In this document: positions 1 through 9,806 of the stretch, piece by piece
Position numbering within the stretch: position 1 is the stretch's first letter
Layout of the letters: each line of letters opens with the position of its first letter
NCBI GenBank assembly: GCA_963812075.1
Contig: CAWETN010000014.1
Location: forward strand, 1 to 64,000
DNA: 64,000 bases
Source: JAMXLO01 sp963812075
GTDB lineage: Bacteria > Pseudomonadota > Alphaproteobacteria > Acetobacterales > Acetobacteraceae
Direction: 5' to 3'
The notes under the pieces: generated by a model
The model's database searches: none
What the model was told of the DNA's origin: nothing
What the model saw: the letters and a program-made list of their open reading frames with translations, nothing else
Program-made: the position numbers and the translations under genes

Positions 1-6
1 ATCGGG

Positions 7-1200
7 AACAACCTGTTCTTCGAGGTCACGCTGGCCGGCGGGAGCCTGCAGCTGGGCGATGCGACGACGACGGCCACGCTGAACGCCAACCAGTTCGGCC
101 GCATTTCGCTGGTGGCCGATGGTATCACTGTCGGCAACGCCAGCAGCACGATCACCGCCCCGTTCGGCACGGTCGAACTGGCACCGTTCTCGGCGATCCA
201 TACCAGCGTGGCAGGCACCAGCGCCGCCGGGCAACTGCTGATCGATCCCACTCTGCTGTCGATCATCAACGGCGGCACGAGTGTGCCCAGGACGCTGCGC
301 ATCGGCGGCTTCACCGATGTGACGGGCCCTACCGTCACCGGCCCGGCCGCCTCGACCACCGGCATCACCATCGACGGTCCGGTCGATCTGACCAACACGA
401 CGTTCGAGCTCAACCTGCTGGCGAAGGGGTCGATCACCGAGCCGGGCGGACCGATCACCGTGACCGAGGTCAGCGGCAGTTCGGTCGGCACTTTCTCGCT
501 GGCCAACCCAGCCAACGCGATCGCCGAGACCGCCGGCATCACCGCCGTCGGCGGCGACGTCGTCGTGGTGAGCCAGACGGATCTCGAACTGCTTGGCGCG
601 CACAACGGCAACAACCTGTTCTTCGAGGTCGCCCGCGCGGGCGGGGCGCTGGCGATCGGCAACGGCGACTTCGAACGTGTCGCTGAACGCGGCGAACGGC
701 GGCCGCATCAGCCTGGTCGCCGACCAGATAACCGATCCCTTCAGCGTCGGCACGATATCCGCCCCGGCCGGCACCCTGGAGCTGGCGCCGTTCTCGGCGA
801 TCAACACCAGCGTGAACGGCACCAGTTCGGCCGGACAGCTGCTGATCGACGGGCAACTGCTGTCAGCCGTCACCTCGGCGCTCAATACCCTGGTGATCGG
901 CGGCTTCACCAACGCGCCGGCGGGTGCGACCGCGTCCGCACCGTCCGCCGGCAGCGTGACGATCGACGGCGCGCTCGACCTGGCGCCACTGGCGACGACC
1001 CTCAATCTCGAGGCGCTGGGCGCGGTCACCCAGGCGGCCCCGATCCTGAACGTCGGCACGCTGCTCGGCACCACGGGGTCAACGGCGCTGACCAACCCGG
1101 GCAACACCGTCGCCACGCTGGGGAACTATGCGGCCACCAGCGGACTGGCCATCACCAATGCCGCCGACCTGCTGATCGCCGGAGCGGTGACGACCGGTGG
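7..1200 (+). repeat. Two diverged ~603-bp (201-residue) repeats
   Basis: The unit beginning NNLFFEV at base 7 recurs at base 610. Both copies run through a GRISLVAD block, an ELAPFSAI block, an AGQLLID block and an IGGFT block in the same order. Divergence is substantial, so this is an older duplication than the 198-bp array that follows. The second copy carries the +1 indel at about 670. Confidence 0.6.
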
Positions 1201-1222
1201 CACCGCGGCCTTCACCATCGCC

Positions 1223-2773
1223 GGCAACCTGACCGAGACCGGCAGCCTGACGGCGGCCCAACTGACCGGTAGCACCACCGGCGCCACGACGCTGACGGGC
1301 AACAACCAGATCGCATCGCTCGGCAACTTCACCGCCAGCAGCTTTGCGCTGAACGACGCCACCGACCTGCTGATCGCCGGGGCGGTGACAACCCCGGGCA
1401 CCGCGGCCTTCACCATCACCGGCAACCTGACCGAGACCGGCAGCCTGACGGCGGCCCAACTGACCGGCAGCACGACGGGCATCGCCAGCCTGACGGGCAA
1501 CAACCAGATCGCATCGCTGGGTAACTTCACCGCCAGCAGACTTTGCGCTGAACGACGCCACCGACCTGCTGATCGCCGGAGCGGTGACAACCCCGGGCAC
1601 CGCGGCCTTCACCATCACCGGCAACCTGACCGAGACCGGCAGCCTGACGGCGGCCCAACTGACCGGCAGCACGACGGGCATCACCAGCCTGACGGGCAAC
1701 AACCAGATCGCATCCCTCGGCAACTTCACCGCCAGCAGCTTCGCGCTGAACGACGCCACCGACCTGCTGATCGCCGGAGCGGTGGCAACCCCGGGCACCG
1801 CGGCCTTCACCATCACCGGCAATCTGACCGAGACCGGCAGCCTGACGGCGGCCCAACTGACCGGCAGCACGACCGGCGCCACGACGCTGACGGGCAACAA
1901 CCAGATCGCATCGCTGGGCAACTTCACCGCCAGTAGCCTCGCGCTGAACGACGCCACCGACCTGCTGATCGCCGGAGCGGTGACAACCCCGGGCACCGCG
2001 GCCTTCACCATCACCGGCAACCTGACCGAGACCGGCAGCCTGACGGCGGCCCAACTGACCGGCAGCACGACCGGCGCCACCAGCCTGACGGGCAACAACC
2101 AGATCGCATCGCTGGGCAACTTCACCGCCAGCAGCTTTGCGCTGAACAACGCCGCCGACCTGCTGATCGCCGGAGCGGTGACAACCCCGGGCACCGCGGC
2201 CTTCACCATCACCGGCAATCTGACCGAGACCGGCAGCCTGGCGGCGGCCCAACTGACCGGCAGCACCACCGGCGCCACGACGCTGACGGGCAACAACCAG
2301 ATCGCATCGCTCGGCAACTTCACCGCCAGCAACTTTGCGCTGAACGACGCCACCGACCTGCTGATCGCCGGAGCGGTGACAACCCCGGGCACCGCGGCCT
2401 TCACCATCACCGGCAACCTGACCGAGACCGGCAGCCTGACGGCGGCCCAACTGACCGGCAGCACGACGGGCATCACCAGCCTGACGGGCAACAACCAGAT
2501 CGCATCCCTCGGCAACTTCACCGCCAGCAGCTTTGCGCTGAACGACGCCACCGACCTGCTGATCGCCGGAGCGGTGACAACCCCGGGCACCGCGGCCTTC
2601 ACCATCGCCGGCAATCTTACCGAGACCGGCAGCCTGACGGCGGCCCAACTGACCGGCAGCACCACCGGCGCCACGACCCTGACGGGCAACAACCAGATCG
2701 CATCGCTGGGCAACTTCACCGCCAGCAGCTTTGCGCTGAACAACGCGACCGACCTGCTGATCGCCGGCGAACT
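1223..2773 (+). repeat. Eight tandem 198-bp (66-residue) repeats in the adhesin
   Basis: Copies begin at 1223, 1421, 1620, 1818, 2016, 2214, 2412 and 2610. Each starts with the codons for NLTETGSLTAAQLTGSTTG. The spacing is exactly 198 bp except 199 bp between copies two and three, where one base is inserted at 1540. Copies are nearly identical and differ mainly in a four-residue patch (ATTL, IASL, ITSL or ATSL) and in N/D or S/N swaps. A further diverged half-unit precedes the array at about 1087-1222. The last copy is cut short at its end. Such homogeneity points to recent expansion or gene conversion. Confidence 0.93.
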
Positions 2774-3402
2774 GAACGCCCCGAACATCAGCGATTCTGG
2801 CGCCCGCCAGCCAGATCTCGCTCGGTGACGGCGCGACCATCGTCACGACGAACGCGCTGCTGCAATCCGTCAATTTCGCGCAGATCGGCACCAGCACGGT
2901 GCTGGGCCAGGGCGGCGGCCCGGCGACGCTGCAGATCAGCACGACGGGCATCCAGCAGTTCGATCCGCCCCTCGGCCTCCAGGCAACCGGGGCGACGCTG
3001 ATCCTCGACCTGCACGGCGGCACTGCCGCAGGGGCCGTGTTCGTCAACGCGCTCGATGTCGCGCTTCACCACGCCCGGCGGCACCAATCTCACCGGCACG
3101 ATCGGCGGCATCGTCGGCGGCCCCGCCGCCGCCGCCGGGCACATCCAGCCCGCGGTCAACAGCGCCTATCTGTTCAACGGCTGCGTCATCGGCGCGCCGA
3201 CCTGCGGGACCACGCCGCTCAACACCGGCCTGACCGCCACGCTGGGCGCCATCGAGCCGCTGGTAGCCCTGGCACCGCCGACGCTCACGAGCGTCTGCCG
3301 GGGCTCGTGCTCGTCGCGCTGCCGATGCTCCAGGCGCGGCCGCCGCAGCTGACCGATCCGGACGTCGTGCCGCCGAACATCACCTACCTGGATTATTAGC
3401 AG

Positions 3403-6400
3403 ATGCGTCATGCGCTCGTGCCGCTGGCTGTGCTTTCGCTCCTGGCAGGATGCGCCAAGCCGCAACCGTCGGACTATCTCGGCGGCGCGGCCGGCCACGG
3501 CGTCGAGGCGGTCGGCCTCGGCCAGAACACCAGCGGCGAGACCTGCAGCCAGCTGCCCGGCGACGCGCCGGACAGCGTGGCGGTGTTCTGCGGCACGTTG
3601 GCAGCAGCCCGCGGCGCGCATCCATGCGGACGGCGCGACCGGCACGGCGACGCCGATGAGCATCGCCGCCTCCGGCCCCTGGCGCGACACGATCAATCTC
3701 CGCTTCATCTGCGACGCACCGGTCGCCACCTCGATCCTCGGCGACGCCCAGGCCGCGGTGATGCAGTGCCGGCGGCGCATCGGCGGCTGGCCGCAGGTGG
3801 CGCTGGTCGCCGCGGTGGATGGCCGACTGTACGAGGCGGACGGCATCCTGCCGACGCTCGCGGTTATGGAGCGCTCGATCGCGGTGCAGTCCGGCCGGAT
3901 CAGCGCATCGTCGGTGGCGCTGCCGCAGTCGGCCGCCGACACGCTGCTCGCCTCGCAGCTGGCGGCGCGCGCGTTCAGTGCCGGGGACGTCGGCGAATAC
4001 CAGCGACTGATGGCGTTGGGCGCCCGCGCCAACCTCGCGGAGAACTTCGCCGCCGCGGAGACCGCGTACCGTGCCGCCTTCGCCCTGCAGCAGAAGGCGC
4101 TGGGGCGCGACAACCCCGACACCGTCACCGCGCTGATGCACCTGGCGCTGCAGGTCTCCGATCAGGGCCGCTTCGCCGAGGCGGACACGCTGTTCCGCCA
4201 GGCGGCGACGCTGGCGCCGCGCGCCAGCGACAAGGCGGCGGTCGCACGGCTCAAACACTACCAGGCGCTGCACGCACTGAACCAGGGGCACAAGGAGCAG
4301 GCACTGGCCCTGCTGGGCGAGGCCGAGAAAGCCTATGCCGCCGTGGTCCCGCCCGAGGCTCTGCAGCGTCTGCCGCCGGCCGCCGTGCAGCTGGCGTCGG
4401 CCGGCGAGATACCGCCGCTGCCGAGCCAGCAGCTGATGATCGATCCCACCGCGCAGTCGGCGCTGATCGGATTGATCGAGGTTCGTCGCTACCGCGCGAT
4501 CGTGCTGCGCCAGCTTGGGCCGCTCCGCCGAAAGCGAGGCGGCCATCGCCTCGGCCGAGGCGCTCGCGCGCGCCAACCAGATGGGCGTGCCGCTGGTGTC
4601 CGCACGCCTGACGCGGACTGGTGCGACGACCGACGAGGCGCGGGGCAACGTGCTGTCGGCGGACAGCGGGTTCTCACACCGTCGCGGCAGAACTTCACCC
4701 AGGTGGTGCCGAGTACCCGGCCGGTGGCGGAGACCGCACTGCTCCAGGCGGGCGTCGCCGCGAAGCAGGGCAGCAGCGGCCGCGCGATCGAACTGTGCCG
4801 GGCCGGATCGGCGCTGCTGCGCGACCTGCGCTCCGGCGTCGACCCGGCTCTGCTGGAGCCGTGCCTGACCGCCTATGCCGCGGAAGCCGAGCAGGCGCCC
4901 CGGCGAACGGCAGGCGCTGCTGGCGCGATGTTCGAGACTGCACAGCTGGCGCAGGACAGCGTGACCAGCCGCGAGATCGACGAGGCGGCGACGCGGCTGG
5001 CGGCCAATGCGCGCGATCCGAGGGTGGCCGAGGCGATCCGCCGCCGGCAGGACGCCGACGACAAACTGGCCGAGCTGTATCGGCAGCGCGACGCGCTGGC
5101 GGCCAACGCGCCACCCGGCAGCGTGTCGTCCGGGCGCGGCGACCAGCCCGTCGGACCTCGACCGGCAGATCGTCGAGGCGCAGGCCGACTCGCCGATGCC
5201 GATGGTGCACTGCAGACCGCGTCGCCCAATTACGGCCAGCTGGTGCAGCAGGTGGTGCCGACGGCCGACGTGCTGGCGGCGCTGGGCCCGGACGAGGCCT
5301 TGGCCGCGATCACGCTCACGCCGCATGGCGGCTGGAGCTTCCTGCTGCGCGGCGGCACGATCGACGCGGCGCCGATCAAGGGCGACGCAGCCTCGATCAC
5401 CGCGCTGGTCAAGCGGGTGCGGGCGAGCATCGAATCGCCCTCGGGACGTGCTGCCGAAGTTCGACACGACGGCGGCGCAGGCGCTGTACGACGCGACGCT
5501 CGCGCCGGTGGGGGCACGGCTCGCCGGCGCGAAGGCGCTGGTGGTCGCCCCGTCCGGGGCGCTGCTGTCGCTGCCGTTCGGGCTGCTGCTGACCGGCCCG
5601 GCCCAGCCGAACGACCTGAGCCGACGCGCCGTGGCTGATCCGCCAGATGACGATCGCGCACGTGCCGTCGGCCGCCAACTTCGTCGCGCTGCGCAAGGCG
5701 GGCAGCTCGCGGGCGGCGCACGCCGTGGTTCGGGTTCGGCGGCTTCCGTCCTGTGACGCTGGCACAGGCCGAGGCCAGCTTCCCCGGCGCCGCCTGCGCC
5801 GGCAGCGCGCCAGCGGCCTGGCCTCGCTGCCGGCACTGCCGTCCGCTCAGCGCGAGCTGGATGCCGCACGGCACCTGCTTGGCGCGCGCGCCATCGGACG
5901 AGTTGCTCAACGCCGCGTTCACCGCGGACGCGGTGCGGCGCATGACGCTGAAGGACTACCGCATCCTGCATTTCGCCACCCATGCACTGCTGCCGGCGGA
6001 GCTGCGCTGCCAGAACGAGCCGGCCATCGTCACCTCGGCGCCGCCGAATGCGCGCGATGCGTCGGGCACGATGCTGACGGCGAGCGACGTCGCCGGCCTG
6101 GATCTCGACGCCAACGCGGTGATCCTGTCCGCCTGCAATACCGGCGGCCCGGGCACCAGCAGCGGCGGCGAAAGCCTGTCGGGTCTGGCGCGGGCGTTCT
6201 TCTTCGCCGGCGCCCGTTCGATGCTGGTGACCCATTGGTCGATCAGCGACCAGACTTCGGCGTTCCTGGTCGCCGACACGCTGCGCCGGCTTCGCCGTCC
6301 GGCGAGGACGCCGGCCTCGGCGGTGCGCTGCGTGCGGCGCAGCTCGGGATCATCGACCGCGCCGGGAAGGACCTGCCGGCGGACCTGGCGCATCCGTTCC

Positions 6401-6459
6401 ACTGGGCGCCGTTCGCGCTGATCGGCGAGAGCAGGACCAACGCACGTCCGGCGAGCTGA
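3403..6459 (+). pseudogene. TPR-CHAT (caspase-like) lipoprotein, multiply frameshifted
   Basis: The N-terminus has a lipoprotein signal with lipobox LLAGC, so an exported, membrane-anchored protein is expected. The middle holds TPR helices, including the kinesin-light-chain-like phrase LGRDNPDT (about 4060-4330). The C-terminus is a CHAT peptidase domain, with the putative catalytic His in FATHA (codon 5981) and Cys in SACNTG (codon 6134), followed by the usual GARSMLVTHW block. About ten frame changes occur, at roughly 3600, 4520, 4665, 5130, 5200, 5440, 5625, 5720, 5800-5890 and 6290. Both +1 and -1 shifts are present, and protein similarity resumes after each. CHAT proteins are caspase relatives; those next to haemagglutinin-type exoproteins may process or organise the partner, which is inference here. 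It could be a real pseudogene, but the clean resumption favours sequence error. Confidence 0.8.
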
Positions 6460-6532
6460 GCGCAGGATCGCTGGAATCCGTTGACCCGTCCGTGCTTTAT
6501 CGCGCCAGGACCAGCGCAAGGAACGCTTACGC

Positions 6533-7858
6533 ATGCGCATTGCAATGATCGGCGGCGGTTACGTCGGCCTCGTTTCAGCGGCCTGCTTCGCCCAGTTCGG
6601 TACCGACGTCACCGTCATGGAGGTGGACGCTGACAAGCTCGCCGCGCTGCATGACGGCCGTATGCCGATCTATGAGCCGGGCCTCGAGAAGCTGGTGGTC
6701 GAGAACGTCGCCGCGGGCCGCCTGGCATTCACCGGCGACCTCGCCGCCGCGGTGCACGACGCCGAGGCGGTGTTCATCGCCGTCGGCACCCCGACCCGGC
6801 GCGGCGACGGCCACGCCGACCTCTCCTACGTCTATGCGGCCGCCGAACAGGTGGCGCGCGCGCTCACCGGCTATGCGGTGATCGTCACCAAGTCCACCGT
6901 GCCGGTCGGCACCAGCCGCCGCATCGCCGAGATCGTGCGCAGCACGCGTCCCGATCTCGACTTCGACGTGGCCTCCAACCCGGAGTTCCTGCGTGAGGGC
7001 AACGCCATCGGCGACTTCATGCGGCCTGACCGGGTGGTGATCGGCGCCGAGAGCGACCGTGCACGCGACGTGCTGCGGCAGCTCTACCGTCCGCTCTACC
7101 TGATCGAGGCGCCGATCGTGTTCACCGGCATCGAGACCGCCGAACTGACGAAATACGCCGCCAACGCCTTCCTGGCGATGAAGGTCACCTTCATCAACGA
7201 GATGGCGGACCTGTGCGAGCGGGTCGGCGCCGACGTGCACGACGTGGCGCGCGGCATTGGCCTCGACGGACGCATCGGGCGGAAGTTCCTGCACCCGGGA
7301 CCGGGCTATGGCGGGTCCTGCTTCCCCAAGGACACGCTCGCGCTGATGCGCATCGCGCAGGACCACGGCGCGCCGTCACGCCTGGTGGAAGCCACCGTCG
7401 CGGTGAACGACGCCCGCAAGGCGCACATGGCGGTGCGGGTGATCGAGGCCTGCGGCGGCTCGGTGCGCGGCAAGACTGTCGCGGTTCTCGGCCTGACCTT
7501 CAAGCCGGAGACCGACGACATGCGCGATGCGCCGTCGCTCTCGATCGTCGCCCGCCTCGCCGGCGACGGCGCCGCCATCCGCGCATTCGACCCCGAGGGC
7601 ATGCAGCAGGCGAAGCCGTTGCTCCCCGGCGGCGTCACCTATTGCCGCGACGCGTTCGACGCGGCGGAGGGCGCCGACGCGCTGGTGCTGATCACCGAAT
7701 GGAACGAATTCCGCGCGCTCAGCCCGACGCGCCTGCGCGACGCGATGCGCGGCCGGGTGATCGTCGATCTGCGCAACGTCTATGACCCTGTGGCCATGCG
7801 GCAGGCCGGGCTCGAGTACCATTGCGTGGGACGACCGGAGAATATTCGCCTCGTGTAA
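6533..7858 (+). CDS. ugd: UDP-glucose 6-dehydrogenase
   Basis: It oxidises UDP-glucose to UDP-glucuronate with two NAD+, supplying the acidic sugar for surface polysaccharide. The 441-residue length is normal for the family. The N-terminal Rossmann motif GGGYVG lies at residues 7-12. The catalytic Cys263 sits in GGSCFPKD and the conserved Lys207 in ELTKYAANAF. The C-terminal UDP-binding domain contains LGLTFKPETDDMRDAP. The ATG follows an AAGGAA ribosome site at about 6518. Genes downstream encode polysaccharide transferases, which fits this role. GDP-mannose dehydrogenase is a related alternative, but the motifs match UDP-glucose enzymes better. Confidence 0.96.
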   Translation: MRIAMIGGGYVGLVSAACFAQFGTDVTVMEVDADKLAALHDGRMPIYEPGLEKLVVENVAAGRLAFTGDLAAAVHDAEAVFIAVGTPTRRGDGHADLSYVYAAAEQVARALTGYAVIVTKSTVPVGTSRRIAEIVRSTRPDLDFDVASNPEFLREGNAIGDFMRPDRVVIGAESDRARDVLRQLYRPLYLIEAPIVFTGIETAELTKYAANAFLAMKVTFINEMADLCERVGADVHDVARGIGLDGRIGRKFLHPGPGYGGSCFPKDTLALMRIAQDHGAPSRLVEATVAVNDARKAHMAVRVIEACGGSVRGKTVAVLGLTFKPETDDMRDAPSLSIVARLAGDGAAIRAFDPEGMQQAKPLLPGGVTYCRDAFDAAEGADALVLITEWNEFRALSPTRLRDAMRGRVIVDLRNVYDPVAMRQAGLEYHCVGRPENIRLV

Positions 7859-7893
7859 TCGTTCCTCAACGCCTCCGTGCCTAGACTGGTGGC

Positions 7894-8826
7894 ATGGACA
7901 TCACCGTCTGCGTCTGCACGCGCGATCGTCCACGCTATCTTTGCGACTGCCTGGGCGGACTGGCGCACCAGTCCGTCGATGCGGCTCGCTTCGATATACT
8001 GGTCGTGGACAGCGCCTCCACCGCCGCAGCACAGGCTGCCATCAGCGGGCTGGTCAGGGGCACCGCCAATGCGCGGCTGGTGCGCGTCGAACGGCCGGGG
8101 GTCAGCTTTGCCCGCAATGCCGGCGCAGAGGCGGCGAGCAGTCGTTACATCGCCTTCATCGACGACGACGCCATTCCGGATACGGACTGGATAGCGCGCA
8201 TCCTGGCTGCGATTGCCGAGCCCGGGCCTGCTCCGGCGCTGATCGGCGGACGCATTCTGCCGCTGTGGGAGGCGCCGATGCCCGCATGGTGGCCGCCGCG
8301 GCTGCGCGGCACCCTGTCGATCATCGAATTCGAAGGCCGCGGCGAATACCGGAGCGATGCGCTGCCGCCGGGCCTCGAGCCCTATGGCGCGAACATGATC
8401 GTACACCTGCCCGCCCTGCGCGCGGTCGGCGGCTTCGGCAATCGCAGCGGACGCATTGGGAACGTGCTGTTGTCGGATGAGGATGTCCAGCTGGCCTGGC
8501 GGCTGCAGGCCGCAGGCTTCCCGGTCCGGTATGACTCGCGGATCGTCGTGCGGCATCAGATCCAGGCGACGCGCCTCACGCCCGGCTGGCTCCTCTCGCG
8601 CCTTTACTGGCAGGGGGTGTCCACCGTGCTGACGCGCCGGCTGCTCGGCGACGCAGCCGCGGTCTGGCGTGAACTGCCGCGCCGGCTGGCGGTCGCGGGT
8701 CTGCTGGCGCCATTCGCCCTCCTTCCGGAGGACAGCGACGTTCTCCTCGCATGTCGCTGGCGGCTCGCCTACGCCGCTGGTTTCGTTCGGGCCGCCCTGG
8801 GTCTCACGCCGGGGTCGGGCGAGTAG
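7894..8826 (+). CDS. Family 2 glycosyltransferase
   Basis: A 310-residue GT-A fold enzyme expected to add a sugar to a growing cell-surface glycan at the inner membrane. The N-terminus VCVCTRDRP and the strand ending FIDDD (Asp90-Asp92) form the nucleotide-sugar and metal site. An SDED motif at residues 194-197 gives the likely catalytic acidic residues. There is no clear transmembrane segment, although the C-terminal third is hydrophobic and basic. It begins 35 bp after ugd and ends 5 bp before the start chosen for the pyruvyltransferase-like gene, so the three are probably co-transcribed. Donor and acceptor cannot be told from sequence. Confidence 0.88.
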   Translation: MDITVCVCTRDRPRYLCDCLGGLAHQSVDAARFDILVVDSASTAAAQAAISGLVRGTANARLVRVERPGVSFARNAGAEAASSRYIAFIDDDAIPDTDWIARILAAIAEPGPAPALIGGRILPLWEAPMPAWWPPRLRGTLSIIEFEGRGEYRSDALPPGLEPYGANMIVHLPALRAVGGFGNRSGRIGNVLLSDEDVQLAWRLQAAGFPVRYDSRIVVRHQIQATRLTPGWLLSRLYWQGVSTVLTRRLLGDAAAVWRELPRRLAVAGLLAPFALLPEDSDVLLACRWRLAYAAGFVRAALGLTPGSGE

Positions 8827-8831
8827 CTGCC

Positions 8832-9806
8832 GTGCAGCTGTTCGCCTGGGAAGGGGTCGCGCGGAATTTCGGCGATAGCCTGAACCGGCTGCTCTGGCCG
8901 CGGCTGCTGCCGGACTTCTTCGACGATGATCCGGCGGAGCTATTCCTGGGGATCGGTTCTGTCCTCGACGCCAGGCACGATGCGAGCACGGTCAAGCTGG
9001 TCGCCGGCGCCGGATATGGCGGCTATGCGCCGCTGCCGACGCTCGACACGCGCTGGATCATCCATTGGGTCCGCGGTCCGCGCACCGCCCGCCTGCTCGG
9101 ACTGCCGGACGATTGCGCCCTGGGTGATCCGGCGATGCTGGTCGATAGACGCCGGGACGCTGACCCCTCCCGGATCGGCTTCATGCCGCATTTCGAGAGC
9201 GCCGCAAACGGCGCATGGGCCGAGGTGGCGCAGGCGGTGGGCGTCACCCTGATCGACCCGCGAGACGAACCGGCCGGCATCCTCGCCGCGATCGGCGGCT
9301 GCCGGACGTTGCTCAGCGAGGCGATGCACGGCGCCATTGTGGCAGACGCCATGCGCACGCCCTGGGTCGCCCTGCGCCCGCTCGCCGCGGTGCACCGCCC
9401 GAAGTGGCACGACTGGGCCGATGCGCTCGGCCTGCAACTGCGCTTCCACTGTCTGCCGGCTTCGACGCTGCCCGAGTGGCTGTGGGCGACGCAGCTCGCC
9501 GCCTGTCATCGGGGCCGCGGTCTGCTGCGGTGTGCCGGCCCTTGGCTCACCGGCGCTGCGCGGCGGAGGTTTGTCGACCGCGCGTCGCGGGCGCTGGCCG
9601 CGGCGGCGGCCGCGCCCGCACAACTTTCCGCGGATGCCGCGCTCGACCGCTGCCGGGCGCGTATGATGGAGCGGATGAACGCTATCCGGCACAGCCCGCG
9701 CATACCGTCGCCTTGCATCTCCATCGGACTTGCGCATACCACCACCGCCGCTAGCGCGAGGCGGCCTCCGCCGTCCTCCCCGCCACGGAGCATCCACCGG
9801 TCATGA
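8832..9806 (+). CDS. Polysaccharide pyruvyl transferase family protein (ExoV-like)
   Basis: The protein begins QLFAWEGVARNFGDSLN, matching the N-terminal glycine and asparagine pattern of ExoV-type enzymes, which transfer pyruvate from phosphoenolpyruvate to sugars of exopolysaccharide. The central VRGPRTARLLGLP and GDPAMLV blocks and the later SEAMHGAIVADAMRTP segment are also typical. I prefer the GTG start at 8832; an in-frame ATG at 8751 would overlap the glycosyltransferase by 76 bp and add an unconserved basic leader. The C-terminal 40 residues are low-complexity Ser/Pro/Arg. The stop overlaps the next gene by 4 bp (ATGA), so translation is probably coupled. Confidence 0.8.
   Translation: MQLFAWEGVARNFGDSLNRLLWPRLLPDFFDDDPAELFLGIGSVLDARHDASTVKLVAGAGYGGYAPLPTLDTRWIIHWVRGPRTARLLGLPDDCALGDPAMLVDRRRDADPSRIGFMPHFESAANGAWAEVAQAVGVTLIDPRDEPAGILAAIGGCRTLLSEAMHGAIVADAMRTPWVALRPLAAVHRPKWHDWADALGLQLRFHCLPASTLPEWLWATQLAACHRGRGLLRCAGPWLTGAARRRFVDRASRALAAAAAAPAQLSADAALDRCRARMMERMNAIRHSPRIPSPCISIGLAHTTTAASARRPPPSSPPRSIHRS

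Larger units (their letters stand above)
1..3399 (+). pseudogene. Filamentous-haemagglutinin-like exoprotein, 3' part, repeatedly frameshifted
   Basis: The reading frame is already open at base 1, so the gene starts upstream of the window. The product is rich in Gly, Thr, Ala, Asn and Ser, with short alternating hydrophobic segments and phrases such as GRISLVADGIT, GTVELAPFSAI and AGQLLID. This is the look of the beta-helical stalk of two-partner-secreted adhesins. A 201-residue unit occurs twice, then a 66-residue unit eight times. The coding frame changes near 670 (extra T), 1540 (extra A inside CAGCAG-CTTTG), about 2800, about 3055 and about 3290. The encoded protein resumes cleanly after each change. 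It ends in PPNITYLDY with the stop at 3397-3399, 3 bp before the CHAT gene, which suggests one transcript. The secretion partner (TpsB) is not in the window. Family assignment is by composition and repeat pattern only. Confidence 0.7.

Noticed and set aside
1223..2773. CRISPR-like array
   Set aside because: The units are 198 bp, in frame and without unique spacers; they are protein-coding repeats.
1079..3047. Long minus-strand open frames (over 500 codons) across the repeat array
   Set aside because: They arise because a GC-rich repeat in frame on the plus strand stays open on the other strand; the translations are repetitive, change frame at the same indels and match no protein.
3380..6235. 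A 951-codon minus-strand frame opposite the CHAT gene
   Set aside because: It is Arg/Ala/Gly-rich with no domain, while the plus strand carries a recognisable CHAT domain and TPRs.
3403..6459. TPR-CHAT as the type III-E CRISPR peptidase
   Set aside because: There is no Cas7-11 or CRISPR array nearby, and the protein has a lipoprotein signal.
8751..8831. Upstream ATG start of the pyruvyltransferase-like gene
   Set aside because: The added 27 residues are basic and unlike the family N-terminus, and they overlap the glycosyltransferase C-terminus.
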